Both the position numbers and the translations under genes were made by a program. A stretch of DNA of 64,000 bases from an uncultured Lachnospiraceae bacterium (GTDB lineage Bacteria; Bacillota; Clostridia; Lachnospirales; Lachnospiraceae), in assembly GCA_947644545.1 (NCBI GenBank), contig CANRZW010000006.1, positions 62,001-126,000 of the forward strand. Reading direction: 5' to 3'. The notes beneath the pieces are model-generated. The model searched no databases. It saw only the letters and a program-made list of their open reading frames with translations, and was not told the origin of the DNA. Within the stretch, counting starts at the first letter, position 1; each line of letters starts with the position of its first letter. Positions 29,505 through 38,642 of the stretch are shown piece after piece.

Positions 29505-31196
29505 TTACCACAGATATTTCTGTGCCGCGTGAACTGAGAAATTAAAGTTCCGTATATGCATCTTATCCGAAAGTTTTTCAATCCTCAGATAATAACGGCG
29601 TATCCAGTCTAAGTCGACGTATGTGCCTTCTTCCTGGTACAGGTAATCCTTTATTTCATCGTAATTGTCAGGAAATCCGTATTCGTGTATATAATCGTTG
29701 GCTTCTTTGATATAGAAGTTGTACTTGTCATTGAGCAGGATCGGTGCGGCATCTGCCGACAGGGTGGAAAGATAAGACTGATTATTATAGATATCATAGC
29801 CATCCAGATAAGTTAAATGTTCCTGCTCCAGATTATAACGGGCAATCCAGTAATCGGGACGGGAGAAGGAGAGGACAATATAGAATACCGTCACCACCAT
29901 CATGCCATAAGGAAAGAGCGGAAAGCTGTTCTTATAGATCAGAACGGTAACACCCATCATTAACAGGAAAATAACTGCCAGCGCCCAGAGCACAAGGATC
30001 CTCAGTAATGTAAGATTATAGCGGTTGATATACATGAGCATCCGCAGGGCGCTGGAGAGGATCATAATAAAAGTACATCCGGAAAGGATTGTGAGCAGAA
30101 TTTTCAGCACGATATTTTCCCGGAAAAAATAGAGGAAAATAAGTACAATCATCAGATTTAAAATACATACAATCAGCAGCTGAAAGAATCCTTCCCTGGC
30201 GTAGCTGGAATAAGTTTGCCCGTCCGGAAGCTTCATATTTCCGATAAAAAGATACAGAATCTGGATCACGCTGAAGACCAGGTAAATAATGCAGAGCGTC
30301 GCCGTGATGATTATGGCGATAATGGGCTCCTGGTGCCTGTGATCCGTCTGTTCTTCCCTGATGTTTTTCGTGGCAAGGGCTGCAAAGGCCGCATAAGAAC
30401 AGAAAAATACAAAGACCGTCATAAAAAGGGTGCCGAATATCGTTTCAAAATTAATGTTATCCAATATTCTTACAAAAATCTCGGCAAATACCGCATCAGC
30501 GCTGGCTAAAAGTACGCTAACGACCAGGAGCAGCGGAACGGCAATGGCAATACCGATGGTAACGGGAATGAAGTAGCTCTTTTTCCCGAACTTATTCTGT
30601 TTCCTTTCTTCTGTATATGCTGCCATATCGCTGAAAGGACGAAACAGGCAGGTAATCGCCGTACCGGCCGTCTGGAAACAGGCCGTAAAGTATTTCGGCA
30701 GGTTCCAGCTGTGATCCGCGTACATCGTGTGCAGCATCAGGATAAAAGCAAGCAGGAAAATGCCGCATTTATTGAAGAAGAGCAGCTGTGGGGAACTAGT
30801 GAGGCAGTTCGAGATCCCCAGAAGCTGAATGCTGACGAGATAGAAGATACTGCTTTTTTTGTAAGGAACCCCTAACTTTTGCATAGAGAAGAAGAAATAA
30901 AAGAGGGTTCCTGCGACGAAAAAAGGGTAGGTGATACCGGATGCATTCTTATACAGACAGAAAGTATAGAAGATTGCATAGAGAAAGCTGCCGATACCGA
31001 AAAAGGAGAAATGTTCTTTCATACGCTTCGTGCAGGCGCTGTCGGGCTTCGGGGCGTAAGAAGGCTGGTACGCTGCGTATGGAGCATTGTTCCTGGGCTG
31101 CATGTTGGCAGCTGGGTAAGGGCTGTTTGTAGGCTGTGTGCCGGATTCTTTCTGTCCCTGATTGGGGATATTTTCCTGTTGTTTTATTTGTTCCAT
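29505..31196 (-). CDS. DUF4153/DUF4173-like polytopic membrane protein
   Basis: 563 residues. A Pro/Gln/Asn-rich cytoplasmic N-terminus (about 1-60) precedes about 11-12 membrane segments and a soluble C-terminal domain of about 120 residues. The motif SSYAREGFFQLL, with a long hydrophobic core, is characteristic of the DUF4153/DUF4173 group. Function is unknown. In many Firmicutes this family is found with a tiny XRE regulator and a DUF2975 protein, exactly the arrangement here (31223-31925). GAAAGGAG precedes the ATG. Confidence 0.8.
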   Translation of the reverse strand: MEQIKQQENIPNQGQKESGTQPTNSPYPAANMQPRNNAPYAAYQPSYAPKPDSACTKRMKEHFSFFGIGSFLYAIFYTFCLYKNASGITYPFFVAGTLFYFFFSMQKLGVPYKKSSIFYLVSIQLLGISNCLTSSPQLLFFNKCGIFLLAFILMLHTMYADHSWNLPKYFTACFQTAGTAITCLFRPFSDMAAYTEERKQNKFGKKSYFIPVTIGIAIAVPLLLVVSVLLASADAVFAEIFVRILDNINFETIFGTLFMTVFVFFCSYAAFAALATKNIREEQTDHRHQEPIIAIIITATLCIIYLVFSVIQILYLFIGNMKLPDGQTYSSYAREGFFQLLIVCILNLMIVLIFLYFFRENIVLKILLTILSGCTFIMILSSALRMLMYINRYNLTLLRILVLWALAVIFLLMMGVTVLIYKNSFPLFPYGMMVVTVFYIVLSFSRPDYWIARYNLEQEHLTYLDGYDIYNNQSYLSTLSADAAPILLNDKYNFYIKEANDYIHEYGFPDNYDEIKDYLYQEEGTYVDLDWIRRYYLRIEKLSDKMHIRNFNFSVHAAQKYLW

Positions 31197-31222
31197 GGTA
31201 GGCTCCTTTCTTGTTCAGACTT

Positions 31223-31438
31223 TCATGAATCTTCGTCTTCCACATACTGCAGCAGATCGCCGGGCTGGCAGTCTAACGCTTTACAGATCTCATTCAGGGT
31301 GGAAAGGCGGATTGCTTTTGCTTTATTGTTTTTTAAGATGGACAGATTCGCAAGAGTGAGATCAATTTCGCCTGCCAGTTCGGTCAGTCCTTTCTTGCGC
31401 TTCGCCATCATCACATCCAGATTGATGATGATTGCCAT
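31223..31438 (-). CDS. Small XRE/Cro-C1-type regulator (YozG-like)
   Basis: 71 residues that are almost entirely helix-turn-helix: MAIIINLDVMMAKRKKGLTE then LAGEIDLTLANLSILKNNKA and RLSTLNEICKALDCQPGDLL. This short family lacks a sensor domain and usually controls its own operon together with DUF2975 proteins. AGGAGG precedes the ATG. It lies between the DUF2975 and DUF4153 genes, all on the minus strand with gaps of 26-40 bases, so they form one operon. The candidate operator is the repeat array at 32050-32098. Confidence 0.9.
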   Translation of the reverse strand: MAIIINLDVMMAKRKKGLTELAGEIDLTLANLSILKNNKAKAIRLSTLNEICKALDCQPGDLLQYVEDEDS

Positions 31439-31478
31439 AGAGGCCTCCTTACTTGATTTGTTTTCCTGTTTTCGTTTA

Positions 31479-31925
31479 TTAAATGGTTAAGTCATTCTCC
31501 AGTTTGTAGGTCACTGCCTTGTCAAAAATGCCTGCTAAGACTTTACTGAATAACCCGGCGATCACAAAGACAAGAATAATGATAAAGATCGAGGGTGTAA
31601 TGAAGATGAAAAGGCGGCATGCGGTAATGACTGCGATAAAGAAACTGTAAGTACTCATCTTCTCAAGGCTTTTGACATTCTCACGGATAAAGCAGTCATC
31701 ATCAATGACGGTGCGGAACATCCTGCGCAGCTGTTGTACGATCAGAATGGCAAATACGCCGGACAGGAAGAGAACAACGCACAGAGAATAATAGTTCTCT
31801 GCAAAGTAGGTACTGTATCTGCCATACAATCTGATACTGAGTGGTAATGTTATGATCACAATTATGCCGGAATAGAACATGAAATCCAGCAGATATTTGG
31901 TGAAGAGGGTTAGTTTGTCTTTCAT
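31479..31925 (-). CDS. DUF2975 domain membrane protein
   Basis: 148 residues with four predicted membrane segments (LLDFMFYSGIIVIITLPL; YSLCVVLFLSGVFAILIV; FFIAVITACRLFIFI; FIIILVFVIAGLFSKVLAG) and the loop DDDCFIRENVKSLEKMS typical of DUF2975. It is the first gene of the operon. The proposed promoter lies at 32025-32053. Function unknown; it may sequester or tune the neighbouring XRE regulator (inference from genomic pairing). Confidence 0.85.
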   Translation of the reverse strand: MKDKLTLFTKYLLDFMFYSGIIVIITLPLSIRLYGRYSTYFAENYYSLCVVLFLSGVFAILIVQQLRRMFRTVIDDDCFIRENVKSLEKMSTYSFFIAVITACRLFIFITPSIFIIILVFVIAGLFSKVLAGIFDKAVTYKLENDLTI

Positions 31926-32024
31926 AAGGACAGTCCTTTCTTTCTATAAAGATTATGTAATTGGGGTAATCAACAACGTGAAATGTGTATTGATTGGATT
32001 GGTTGATTGCCTCTCTGTAATGAT

Positions 32025-32053
32025 ACAGTAGCACCATTGGAAATGAATGTCAA
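32025..32053 (-). promoter_or_regulatory. Sigma-A-type promoter for the DUF2975-XRE-DUF4153 operon
   Basis: On the minus strand: TTGACA (32053-32048), 17-base spacer, TACTGT (32030-32025). The -10 ends about 100 bases before the DUF2975 start codon. The -35 overlaps the first of the TCAATAA repeats. Confidence 0.7.
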
Positions 32054-32098
32054 TAAAAATTTATCGATTATCAATAAAATATTATTAAATATCAATAA
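32050..32098. promoter_or_regulatory. Three direct repeats TCAATAA spaced exactly 21 bp, candidate operator
   Basis: TCAATAA occurs at 32050, 32071 and 32092 on the plus strand, extended to TCAATAAAA in the first two copies. A one-mismatch copy TGAATAA follows at 32112. The 21-base period (two helical turns) places the copies on one DNA face, overlapping and upstream of the -35. This suits binding by the operon's own XRE regulator. Confidence 0.6.
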
Positions 32099-32348
32099 TA
32101 GACTCAAATTTTGAATAAGAAAAGAAGACCATACCTTATCCGGGAAACAGGACAGACATCGTGAATGTCATGTGCTGCCGGTCTGGCTGGTCTTCTGGTA
32201 TATTGACGATAATATTTTGATATTGACCCTGTCCTGTACCGGGTCACACAGTAAACTTACATCATGCTTAGCCTGCTGTCGGGCGGGCCGCATGGCCATC
32301 CATGCTGTGAAAGTCGAAGACTTTCATAGCAATCTGTTGAAAAGCTGA

Positions 32349-34166
32349 TTATGGAACCGCCTGGAAGGTCATATCCGTTGTCACCGGTGTACCGGGATCG
32401 GGTGCTTCGCCGGTATCAACAGACACCCACGCACTTACCTGTGCATATTCGGCAGGTACTTGCGGAAATGCAGGCAGGGTTTCGTTATCCAGAACGTACA
32501 GGGTATCGTAGACAGCTCCTTCGATCAGCAGTGTGATCGTATGGACGGGAATCTCCTCTATCCATGCCTGGTCAAGGAAATCTTTTCGTCTTATAATATA
32601 ATCTGCGATAAAGGAAATCTGCTCTGCCCGGTCTCCACTATATCCGTTCTTTGTATACTGTTCTTCCCAGCGTACGTGATCCATATTGGCAGAAGCGGCA
32701 GTGATCTCGTCCAGCATTGGCAGAATTTCTTCGGCCAGAAGAGACAGATAAGGGCTGACTTGTTCCGCATAGCAGGAGATAATTTTCTCATAGACTTCCG
32801 GTTTGCCATACAGACTTTGGAACCACACTGAGGAATCACTGTGGGATGCCAGTCTGGAGAGGCGTTTGGGAGAGGTGGAGATTTGTCCAAGATAATCGGG
32901 TGAGTTTCCCCAGGAAACGTCATAGTCCCAAACCGGGCCGGCGTATAGTTTGCCGTCTATGGTGTCAGAATCCTTATAGAAGTAGGAACTTGCCACACCG
33001 CCGTCATAGTTGGCCGTTACCTCTTCCAGCAGATATTTGCGCACAAAAGAGTCTACATCGATCATTTCCTGATAGGATTTTCCGGTGGAGCCGTCGATAC
33101 CTTCCGCAGAAAGAATCGCGTTTTCGACACTTTGCACATAATGATTGATATAAGCGATCTGGGCTGAGGAAGTGTACTCCGGTTCGCGGACGATAAAGCA
33201 TTCCTTTGCCTCTGTAATGAAATAGCTTTCGTTTACTTCCACTTCTTTTAAGAATCTGTTATCAAAATCCCGTTCAATCAGATATCCACCGGTAATATCC
33301 TCAGGATCTTTCGGAATATCTTTAGCCTTGGTGGTATCGGTCCAGGCGGTCTCATAGATACTTAAGTCATCCGTATCATTTTCGTGTTTGGTGGCTTTCT
33401 CCAAATCAGAGATCGGCAGGCGGTTTTCCTGAACTTCGATCTTCTCTACCACATAGTAATTTCCCATATATTCCCTGTTCAGATACAGATCGACGAAAGT
33501 GCCTTCTTCCGATTGTGCCAGACCAAGATGCTTGGCCAGACTTCTGGATAAGGCATTGCGGATCAGAGTAGAGTCGGCGGAATTGGAAATGAAGACCCAT
33601 TTCTTGCCGGGATCCATACCGAGGAAAGGTGCGGATTCCGTAAGCTTGATCTGATAGGGCTTTTTGTCAAATTCCGTATAGGAAGTATTGCCCCGGCCTT
33701 TGATATATTCCAGAGTATGCTCCAGACTGATACTGCCGTCCGGTTCGAGTACCGTAATGGTTCCGGCTTCTCTTATATTTTTGTCGTTATTGATCAGGTC
33801 GGATGTGCCGGATTCCGTCTCGATAAAAACTGCCGGAATATGTTCCGAATACATATGGATAATGGAATCGGGATCGATATCCTCAGAGATTTCCGGCTCC
33901 AATCCGGCCTCTTTGCAGGCGGAAGGCAGGAAGGCATAGTATCGATTGTCCTTGTGCCAGAGAGATATCTTCTGGTCAGCTATTGTAAACTGTAAGGGAT
34001 CTTCGGCGGCTGTGCTGTTTAAATCCGTCGTTGTTGCCTGTGCAGCGCTTTCCTGTTCTGCCTCCCTGCTTTTTTCCAGAAGATGGGAAACAATGGTTAC
34101 ACCTACGACAGCGGCCAGGAGAATTGCCGTATACAGACAGGCAGTATATTTTCTGTTGATTTTCAC
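32349..34166 (-). CDS. CotH-like kinase family protein, membrane-anchored
   Basis: 605 residues from a GTG at 34166-34164, with GAGAGGAG about nine bases upstream. An N-terminal membrane anchor (about 9-30) exports the rest. The CotH domain (about 150-520) shows KGRGNTSY, the KKWVFISNSADSTLIRN stretch, YVVEKIE, GGYLIERD and the hallmark AGPVWDYDVSWGN. CotH proteins are atypical protein kinases that phosphorylate spore-coat or surface proteins; in Clostridia, copies outside spore loci occur near polysaccharide genes. A C-terminal domain of about 80 residues (IPVHTITLLIEGAVYDTLYV...) is probably a small beta domain. It is followed by exonuclease and MBOAT genes. Confidence 0.88.
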   Translation of the reverse strand: MKINRKYTACLYTAILLAAVVGVTIVSHLLEKSREAEQESAAQATTTDLNSTAAEDPLQFTIADQKISLWHKDNRYYAFLPSACKEAGLEPEISEDIDPDSIIHMYSEHIPAVFIETESGTSDLINNDKNIREAGTITVLEPDGSISLEHTLEYIKGRGNTSYTEFDKKPYQIKLTESAPFLGMDPGKKWVFISNSADSTLIRNALSRSLAKHLGLAQSEEGTFVDLYLNREYMGNYYVVEKIEVQENRLPISDLEKATKHENDTDDLSIYETAWTDTTKAKDIPKDPEDITGGYLIERDFDNRFLKEVEVNESYFITEAKECFIVREPEYTSSAQIAYINHYVQSVENAILSAEGIDGSTGKSYQEMIDVDSFVRKYLLEEVTANYDGGVASSYFYKDSDTIDGKLYAGPVWDYDVSWGNSPDYLGQISTSPKRLSRLASHSDSSVWFQSLYGKPEVYEKIISCYAEQVSPYLSLLAEEILPMLDEITAASANMDHVRWEEQYTKNGYSGDRAEQISFIADYIIRRKDFLDQAWIEEIPVHTITLLIEGAVYDTLYVLDNETLPAFPQVPAEYAQVSAWVSVDTGEAPDPGTPVTTDMTFQAVP

Positions 34167-34192
34167 TTGTCATGCTCCTCTCGAATATAAGG

Positions 34193-34948
34193 TTACAGGG
34201 AGATCAGCAAACCTACCGGGCAGTGATCCGATCCCATGATATCCTTATAGATCATGGCATCCTGCAGCTTATCTTTCAGACATTGTGAGACAAGGAAGTA
34301 GTCAATACGCCACCCTGCGTTCTTGGCTCTGGCGCTGAAACGGTAAGACCACCAGGAATACGCTCCCTCCAGATCAGGATAAAAATGCCGGAAAGTATCG
34401 ATAAAGCCGGCTTCTGTGAGCACAGTGAATTTGGCGCGCTCCTCGTCTGTAAAACCGGCGTTTCTGCGGTTGGTCTTCGGGTTTTTCAGATCGATTTCCT
34501 TATGGGCTACATTGAGGTCGCCGCAGAAGATAACAGGTTTCTTTTGTTCCAGCTGCTTTAAATAGGCCAGGAAATCGTCTTCCCAACGCATCCGATAATC
34601 CAATCTTGCCAGTTCGTTCTGAGAGTTGGGGGTGTAGACGGTGATAAAATAATAGTCGGGGAATTCAAGAGTAAGGACGCGTCCTTCATGATCGTGTTCC
34701 TCTATGCCGATACCGTATGATACGAAGAGCGGTTCCGCTTTAGAGAAAATTGCTGTACCCGAGTAGCCCTTTTTCTCCGCATAGTTCCAGTATTGATAAT
34801 AACCGGGAAGATCCAGCGTGATCTGCCCCTCCTGCAGTTTGGTTTCCTGCACACAGAACAGATCTGCATCTTCAGCCAGCAGAAATTCAGTGAAACCCTT
34901 GCCAACACAAGCTCTCAAACCGTTTACATTCCAGGATATAAATTTCAT
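34193..34948 (-). CDS. xth: Exodeoxyribonuclease III
   Basis: 251 residues. AP-endonuclease/3'-exonuclease of base-excision repair. All family motifs are visible: [10 protein letters not shown] (N-terminal), [46 protein letters not shown] and the C-terminal GSDHCPVGL. Length is normal. Start ATG at 34948 after AAAGGACG. It lies between the CotH-like and SGNH-like genes in a minus-strand run. Confidence 0.96.
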   Translation of the reverse strand: MKFISWNVNGLRACVGKGFTEFLLAEDADLFCVQETKLQEGQITLDLPGYYQYWNYAEKKGYSGTAIFSKAEPLFVSYGIGIEEHDHEGRVLTLEFPDYYFITVYTPNSQNELARLDYRMRWEDDFLAYLKQLEQKKPVIFCGDLNVAHKEIDLKNPKTNRRNAGFTDEERAKFTVLTEAGFIDTFRHFYPDLEGAYSWWSYRFSARAKNAGWRIDYFLVSQCLKDKLQDAMIYKDIMGSDHCPVGLLISL

Positions 34949-34995
34949 GATAACGTCCTTTCTTTGGTGGTATATTTTGTAGGAAACAACAATGA

Positions 34996-36051
34996 TCAGT
35001 TATAGTATTCTTTGATCAGATCATCCACGATCTCCTGTGAAAGATTATACATATTGTCTAATCGCTGTTCATAATTATCCTTAGTCAGCCGCGCCTCTTT
35101 CCTGGACAGTTTATCATAGATATCGTAATTGATCTCCTTGGTAAAATGGATCATATCCATATAATTGTCCAGATTCGTGATGATATCCCGGTCGTCCTGA
35201 TAGAAATAAACTTCCGCGTTGTCATATTCCAGCAGCGCTTTTATGGCTTGTTTCTCGTTGTAGATTACGGCATCCCGCTCGCCGTTCCGGTAGGCGTTAT
35301 CCCACCAGAGAATGGAGTAGGGTGGGAAAAAGAACTTGAACGTAGTCTCCGGGTGAGCTTCCAGCTGCGCAGTGAGCAGTGCAATATTTCCGGCCAATTC
35401 CTTGGTATTTGCAGTTTCCGGTTTCATTTCCTTAACGACAGGCAGTCTGGTATAAAGTCCCATTGCCATCTCCTTGCTGAAATGTTTCCATTGTGCCCAG
35501 TTATAGGAATCTCCTTCGTCATAGTCACTGATCAGGGAATAAGCCAGCATGTGAGGCAGTTTATTCATCAGTACGTCTTTATTTAACAGGTATGGATAGT
35601 CGTTAAGTGGATTTTTATCGTATAAATACATCGGGCAGCCGGTAGCTTCGTAGGTCGGTTCCGTGCTTGCGGAGAGCGAAGACGGATCAATGTTGTAGAA
35701 TACGTATTTTAAGTCATGCTTCTCAAAAGCGCTGTCCAACAGATAGCATAGGTCCGCGGTTGCGCCATAGGAGCGGATCGCCTTAATGGTCGTACAGCCA
35801 AAACCCTCGTCAAACCAGTGATTGTTATAATTCTCACATACGGAAGAGCCAACAATGAGCGCGTCATAGTCGAAGGTTCTCAGCGTGCCGACGCACTGAT
35901 ATTCTTTATCTGTCAGCACGGCTTTTAAACCGGGCAGTGGTTTATGGTAATGGTAAAAGGGGTCGAATACCACTACTATGGCAATGACTGCCGCTAACAG
36001 GATCAATATTCTTATGAAAAATAATTTGATAAATTTTCTGTCGGTATCCAT
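34996..36051 (-). CDS. SGNH/DltD-like membrane-anchored protein partnering MBOAT
   Basis: 351 residues. One N-terminal membrane anchor (about 8-28) followed by an extracytoplasmic domain. The motif [12 protein letters not shown] (Ser69/Ser70) resembles the nucleophile block I of SGNH acyl-esterases, and [15 protein letters not shown] near residue 305 fits the His block. Proteins like this (AlgX/DltD relatives) are encoded next to MBOAT O-acyltransferases and complete acyl transfer to extracellular polymers. Here it lies 43 bases downstream of the MBOAT gene, same strand. The acceptor polymer is unknown. Confidence 0.7.
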   Translation of the reverse strand: MDTDRKFIKLFFIRILILLAAVIAIVVVFDPFYHYHKPLPGLKAVLTDKEYQCVGTLRTFDYDALIVGSSVCENYNNHWFDEGFGCTTIKAIRSYGATADLCYLLDSAFEKHDLKYVFYNIDPSSLSASTEPTYEATGCPMYLYDKNPLNDYPYLLNKDVLMNKLPHMLAYSLISDYDEGDSYNWAQWKHFSKEMAMGLYTRLPVVKEMKPETANTKELAGNIALLTAQLEAHPETTFKFFFPPYSILWWDNAYRNGERDAVIYNEKQAIKALLEYDNAEVYFYQDDRDIITNLDNYMDMIHFTKEINYDIYDKLSRKEARLTKDNYEQRLDNMYNLSQEIVDDLIKEYYN

Positions 36052-36094
36052 TTTTACCTCTGCAATTGGCTTTATTTTAAAACTTTTCCTATCT

Positions 36095-37606
36095 TTAAAA
36101 GTTAAAATACAAAAACGTGCTGACCTGTGACAGCGATATGATACACCAGATCAGCAGGAGGCAGATCAGCCAGCATCTTCCGGAAGTCAGCTCTCCATTC
36201 ATGGTTCGTTCATAAGCAGTCGGGTGAAAAACAAGCCAGAAGGAAAGGATAAACAAAAGGAGCAGGAACACAAGGGGTACATAGTTTACCAGTTCCGGCG
36301 CGGCCATATCCAGCATTTGTTTTATTACATATAATTCAGAAATATCAAGTTGTGCGGTAACCTCATAGATCTTGCCTGTAAAGCTGCCGGAAAAGAGGTT
36401 CCGGAACAGCTGCAAGGCGCCGGACATGCTCTGGCTTCTGAAAAAGAACAGGGACAGGTTAAATAAAATAAAGGTAAAGATCCATCCCAGCCATGGCGGA
36501 ATATGAAAACGTGCAGGTCTCTTTTCTTCCCTGCCGCTGATACCAATGATGCCCAGGTTGTCCCACACGACAAGCAGTCCCTGCATGGCGCCCCAGGCCA
36601 CATAGGTCCAGGCCGCCCCGTGCCACAGTCCGCTTAACAGGAAAACGATAAAGGTATTGAACAGCATACGCGCGCGTCCTTTCCGGCTTCCACCCAGCGG
36701 AATATAGACATAGGTGATAAAGAAACGGGACAGAGTAATATGCCATCTCTGCCAGAATTCTTTGATACTGCAGGAACGATAAGGTGCGTTAAAATTCATG
36801 GGCAGTTCGATATTGAACATTTTGCCAAGCCCGATCGCCATATCGGAATAACCGCTGAAATCGAAATACAATTCAAAAGTATAGGCCAGGATCACTGTTA
36901 CGGTAGAGATACTGTCCAGAGAAAAGGTCTGTGCAAATCCGTAGTTGGCTACAAGGGCAAATGTGTCTGCCAGCAGTACCTTTTTGGCAAGACCAAGGAC
37001 AAACAGGTAACTACCGTGAGCAAAGGAAGAAGTGTCAAAATGACGGCGGGACAGATCTTCGAATTGCGGAATCATTTCTTTATATAATACGATCGGTCCG
37101 GCAATCAGCTGTGGGAAAAAAGTAACAAATGTTATGTAATTAAGCAGAGAATAATGCTCGCATTTTCCCATACATCTGTCGATAACGAAAGATAATTGCT
37201 GAAATGTAAAGAAACTGATCCCCAGAGGCAGCAGAATGTGCTTTAATGTATAGTCCGTATGGAAGAGGAAATTTATATTTTCTATAAAGAAATCATAATA
37301 TTTAAAGTAAAACAGAATCCCCAGGTTTAATGCAACGCCTGCAAAAAGTCCGGTGCGGTGTAAGAACAGAGTGTATCTGCCGTCTGCGGGAATCCGTGTC
37401 AGCAGATAACTGAGCGCGTAATTTAAGATGATGCTGACAAGGATGATGGCCAGATAGTAAACGTTGAAATAGGCATAGAACCACAGACTCATTCCGGCCA
37501 GAAAAAGGTTGGCCAGTTTGTATTTCCTGTAAAAGTTCAGTCCATACCAGCCCAGCAGGACGGCGGGTAAGAAGATAAAGATAAAGATGTATGAGTTAAA
37601 TAACAT
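36095..37606 (-). CDS. MBOAT family O-acyltransferase
   Basis: 503 residues, about 10-12 membrane segments. The conserved MBOAT core is clear: YFDFSGYSDMAIG, then FNAPYRSCSIKEFWQRWHI, YVYIPLGGSRKG, and the catalytic histidine in LLSGLWHGAAW. This is the AlgI/DltB/PatA type that moves acyl groups across the membrane for O-acetylation of cell-surface polysaccharide or teichoic acid. No dlt genes are nearby, so D-alanylation is unlikely. It forms a two-gene unit with the SGNH-like gene. Confidence 0.92.
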   Translation of the reverse strand: MLFNSYIFIFIFLPAVLLGWYGLNFYRKYKLANLFLAGMSLWFYAYFNVYYLAIILVSIILNYALSYLLTRIPADGRYTLFLHRTGLFAGVALNLGILFYFKYYDFFIENINFLFHTDYTLKHILLPLGISFFTFQQLSFVIDRCMGKCEHYSLLNYITFVTFFPQLIAGPIVLYKEMIPQFEDLSRRHFDTSSFAHGSYLFVLGLAKKVLLADTFALVANYGFAQTFSLDSISTVTVILAYTFELYFDFSGYSDMAIGLGKMFNIELPMNFNAPYRSCSIKEFWQRWHITLSRFFITYVYIPLGGSRKGRARMLFNTFIVFLLSGLWHGAAWTYVAWGAMQGLLVVWDNLGIIGISGREEKRPARFHIPPWLGWIFTFILFNLSLFFFRSQSMSGALQLFRNLFSGSFTGKIYEVTAQLDISELYVIKQMLDMAAPELVNYVPLVFLLLLFILSFWLVFHPTAYERTMNGELTSGRCWLICLLLIWCIISLSQVSTFLYFNF

Positions 37607-37835
37607 TTGTAATCTATGTTCCTTTCTGAAATTGCTTTCTGATTTTCCATATTTTCCATAAAATATAAGCCTTTATAGGAAGATTATAATAAAAACATAT
37701 GTTATTTATACATATTTTTCAATTAAAGGCAAAAACTAGGTACAGTATAACAAATCGAGCGCACAGAAACAAGAAAGAAAGCATTAAGAAAAAGCGAAGA
37801 AACAATGGAAGGTAAAGGTCATCAAGGAGGGCGTT

Positions 37836-38465
37836 ATGAGAAAATTTGTCACAATAGTTATGATTGGATTGGTATTCTTTTTGACAGGGTGTGAGGAGCA
37901 GCTGCCGAATGATGAGCTTGTCAGACAGGGACAGGCGTTTGAGATGCAGCAGACAGAAGATGATCTGGAGGCAAGCAGCTTTCCTATGCTGGACAGGGAG
38001 AAATTCGTTCCGCTGGCAGAATTGAAAGAGAATGTGAAGGAACTTCTGGGGGATAACTACTGGCCGGAAGTGGATCTGTCGAAGGAAGAGCTGGCGCAGA
38101 AGACGGGTATCACGGAAGAGATGTATGTGGATTTTCTGGCCGAAAAGCAGGTGTTGGACGCTCATATTGATACGATGATTATCATTCAGGCTAAGGAGGC
38201 ATATGTAGGGGAAGTGGAGCAGGCACTGGAAAACTACCGCACTGCCATCATAGAAGAGAACCGCGAGCATCCTCAGAATCTGGGTAAAGCCATGGCTTCC
38301 CGTATGGAGACGATAGACAATTATGTCTGCTTCGTGCTTCTGGGAGCGGATACAACAGTGGTGGCCGGGCAGGGAGAGGAGCAGTTGATCGATTACTGCC
38401 AGGAGGAGAACGAAAGGGCATTGTATGTATTGGAACAGGATATTCTGGAATATCTGCGGGACTGA
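37836..38465 (+). CDS. DUF4358-type lipoprotein
   Basis: 209 residues. A short signal peptide ends in a lipobox, FFLTGC, with Cys19 as lipidation site. The middle (about 85-180) matches DUF4358: MYVDFLAEKQVLDAHIDTM, then IIQAKEAYVGEVEQALENY and ETIDNYVCFVLLGAD. The role of DUF4358 is unknown; the domain is common in Clostridia as secreted lipoproteins. AAGGAGG lies upstream of the ATG. It diverges from the MBOAT gene (229-base gap) and is closed by a terminator. Confidence 0.8.
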   Translation: MRKFVTIVMIGLVFFLTGCEEQLPNDELVRQGQAFEMQQTEDDLEASSFPMLDREKFVPLAELKENVKELLGDNYWPEVDLSKEELAQKTGITEEMYVDFLAEKQVLDAHIDTMIIIQAKEAYVGEVEQALENYRTAIIEENREHPQNLGKAMASRMETIDNYVCFVLLGADTTVVAGQGEEQLIDYCQEENERALYVLEQDILEYLRD

Positions 38466-38467
38466 AT

Positions 38468-38495
38468 GAGCAGGCGTTGACGCCTGCTTTAGTAT
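38468..38495 (+). terminator. Rho-independent terminator after the DUF4358 lipoprotein gene
   Basis: Stem GCAGGCG-TTGA-CGCCTGC (38470-38487) followed by TTTAGTATT, starting right after the stop codon. Confidence 0.75.
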
Positions 38496-38642
38496 TATGA
38501 ATGCGTAAATCTGTTATGGTGCAGTTTCTTTTTGAACAGATACTGTAATGACTTGATAAATTATTCTTATTTGAAAAGCGTGCTATTATATTTTTGTAAT
38601 TGTTCCTGTTCATGATATGTGATAGTATACTGCGGTGCTTAG

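Larger units (their letters stand above)
31926..32348. other. Intergenic region: promoter/operator of the DUF2975 operon and 3' end of the CotH gene
   Basis: 423 bases with no credible gene. The left half holds the promoter and repeats listed separately. The right half contains a long-range inverted repeat AGAAGACCA (32122-32130) / TGGTCTTCT (32189-32197) and a compact hairpin TGAAAGT-CTTCG-ACTTTCA on the minus strand near 32309-32328. This hairpin is downstream of the CotH-like gene but lacks a T-run. Confidence 0.55.

Noticed and set aside
32122-32197. Possible structured RNA between AGAAGACCA and TGGTCTTCT arms
   Set aside because: Only a 9-bp stem across a 58-base loop, no T-run or known RNA motif; could be chance.
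36095-37606. DltB (D-alanylation) assignment for the MBOAT gene
   Set aside because: No dltA, dltC or dltX genes nearby; the pair is more like general polysaccharide O-acyltransferases.
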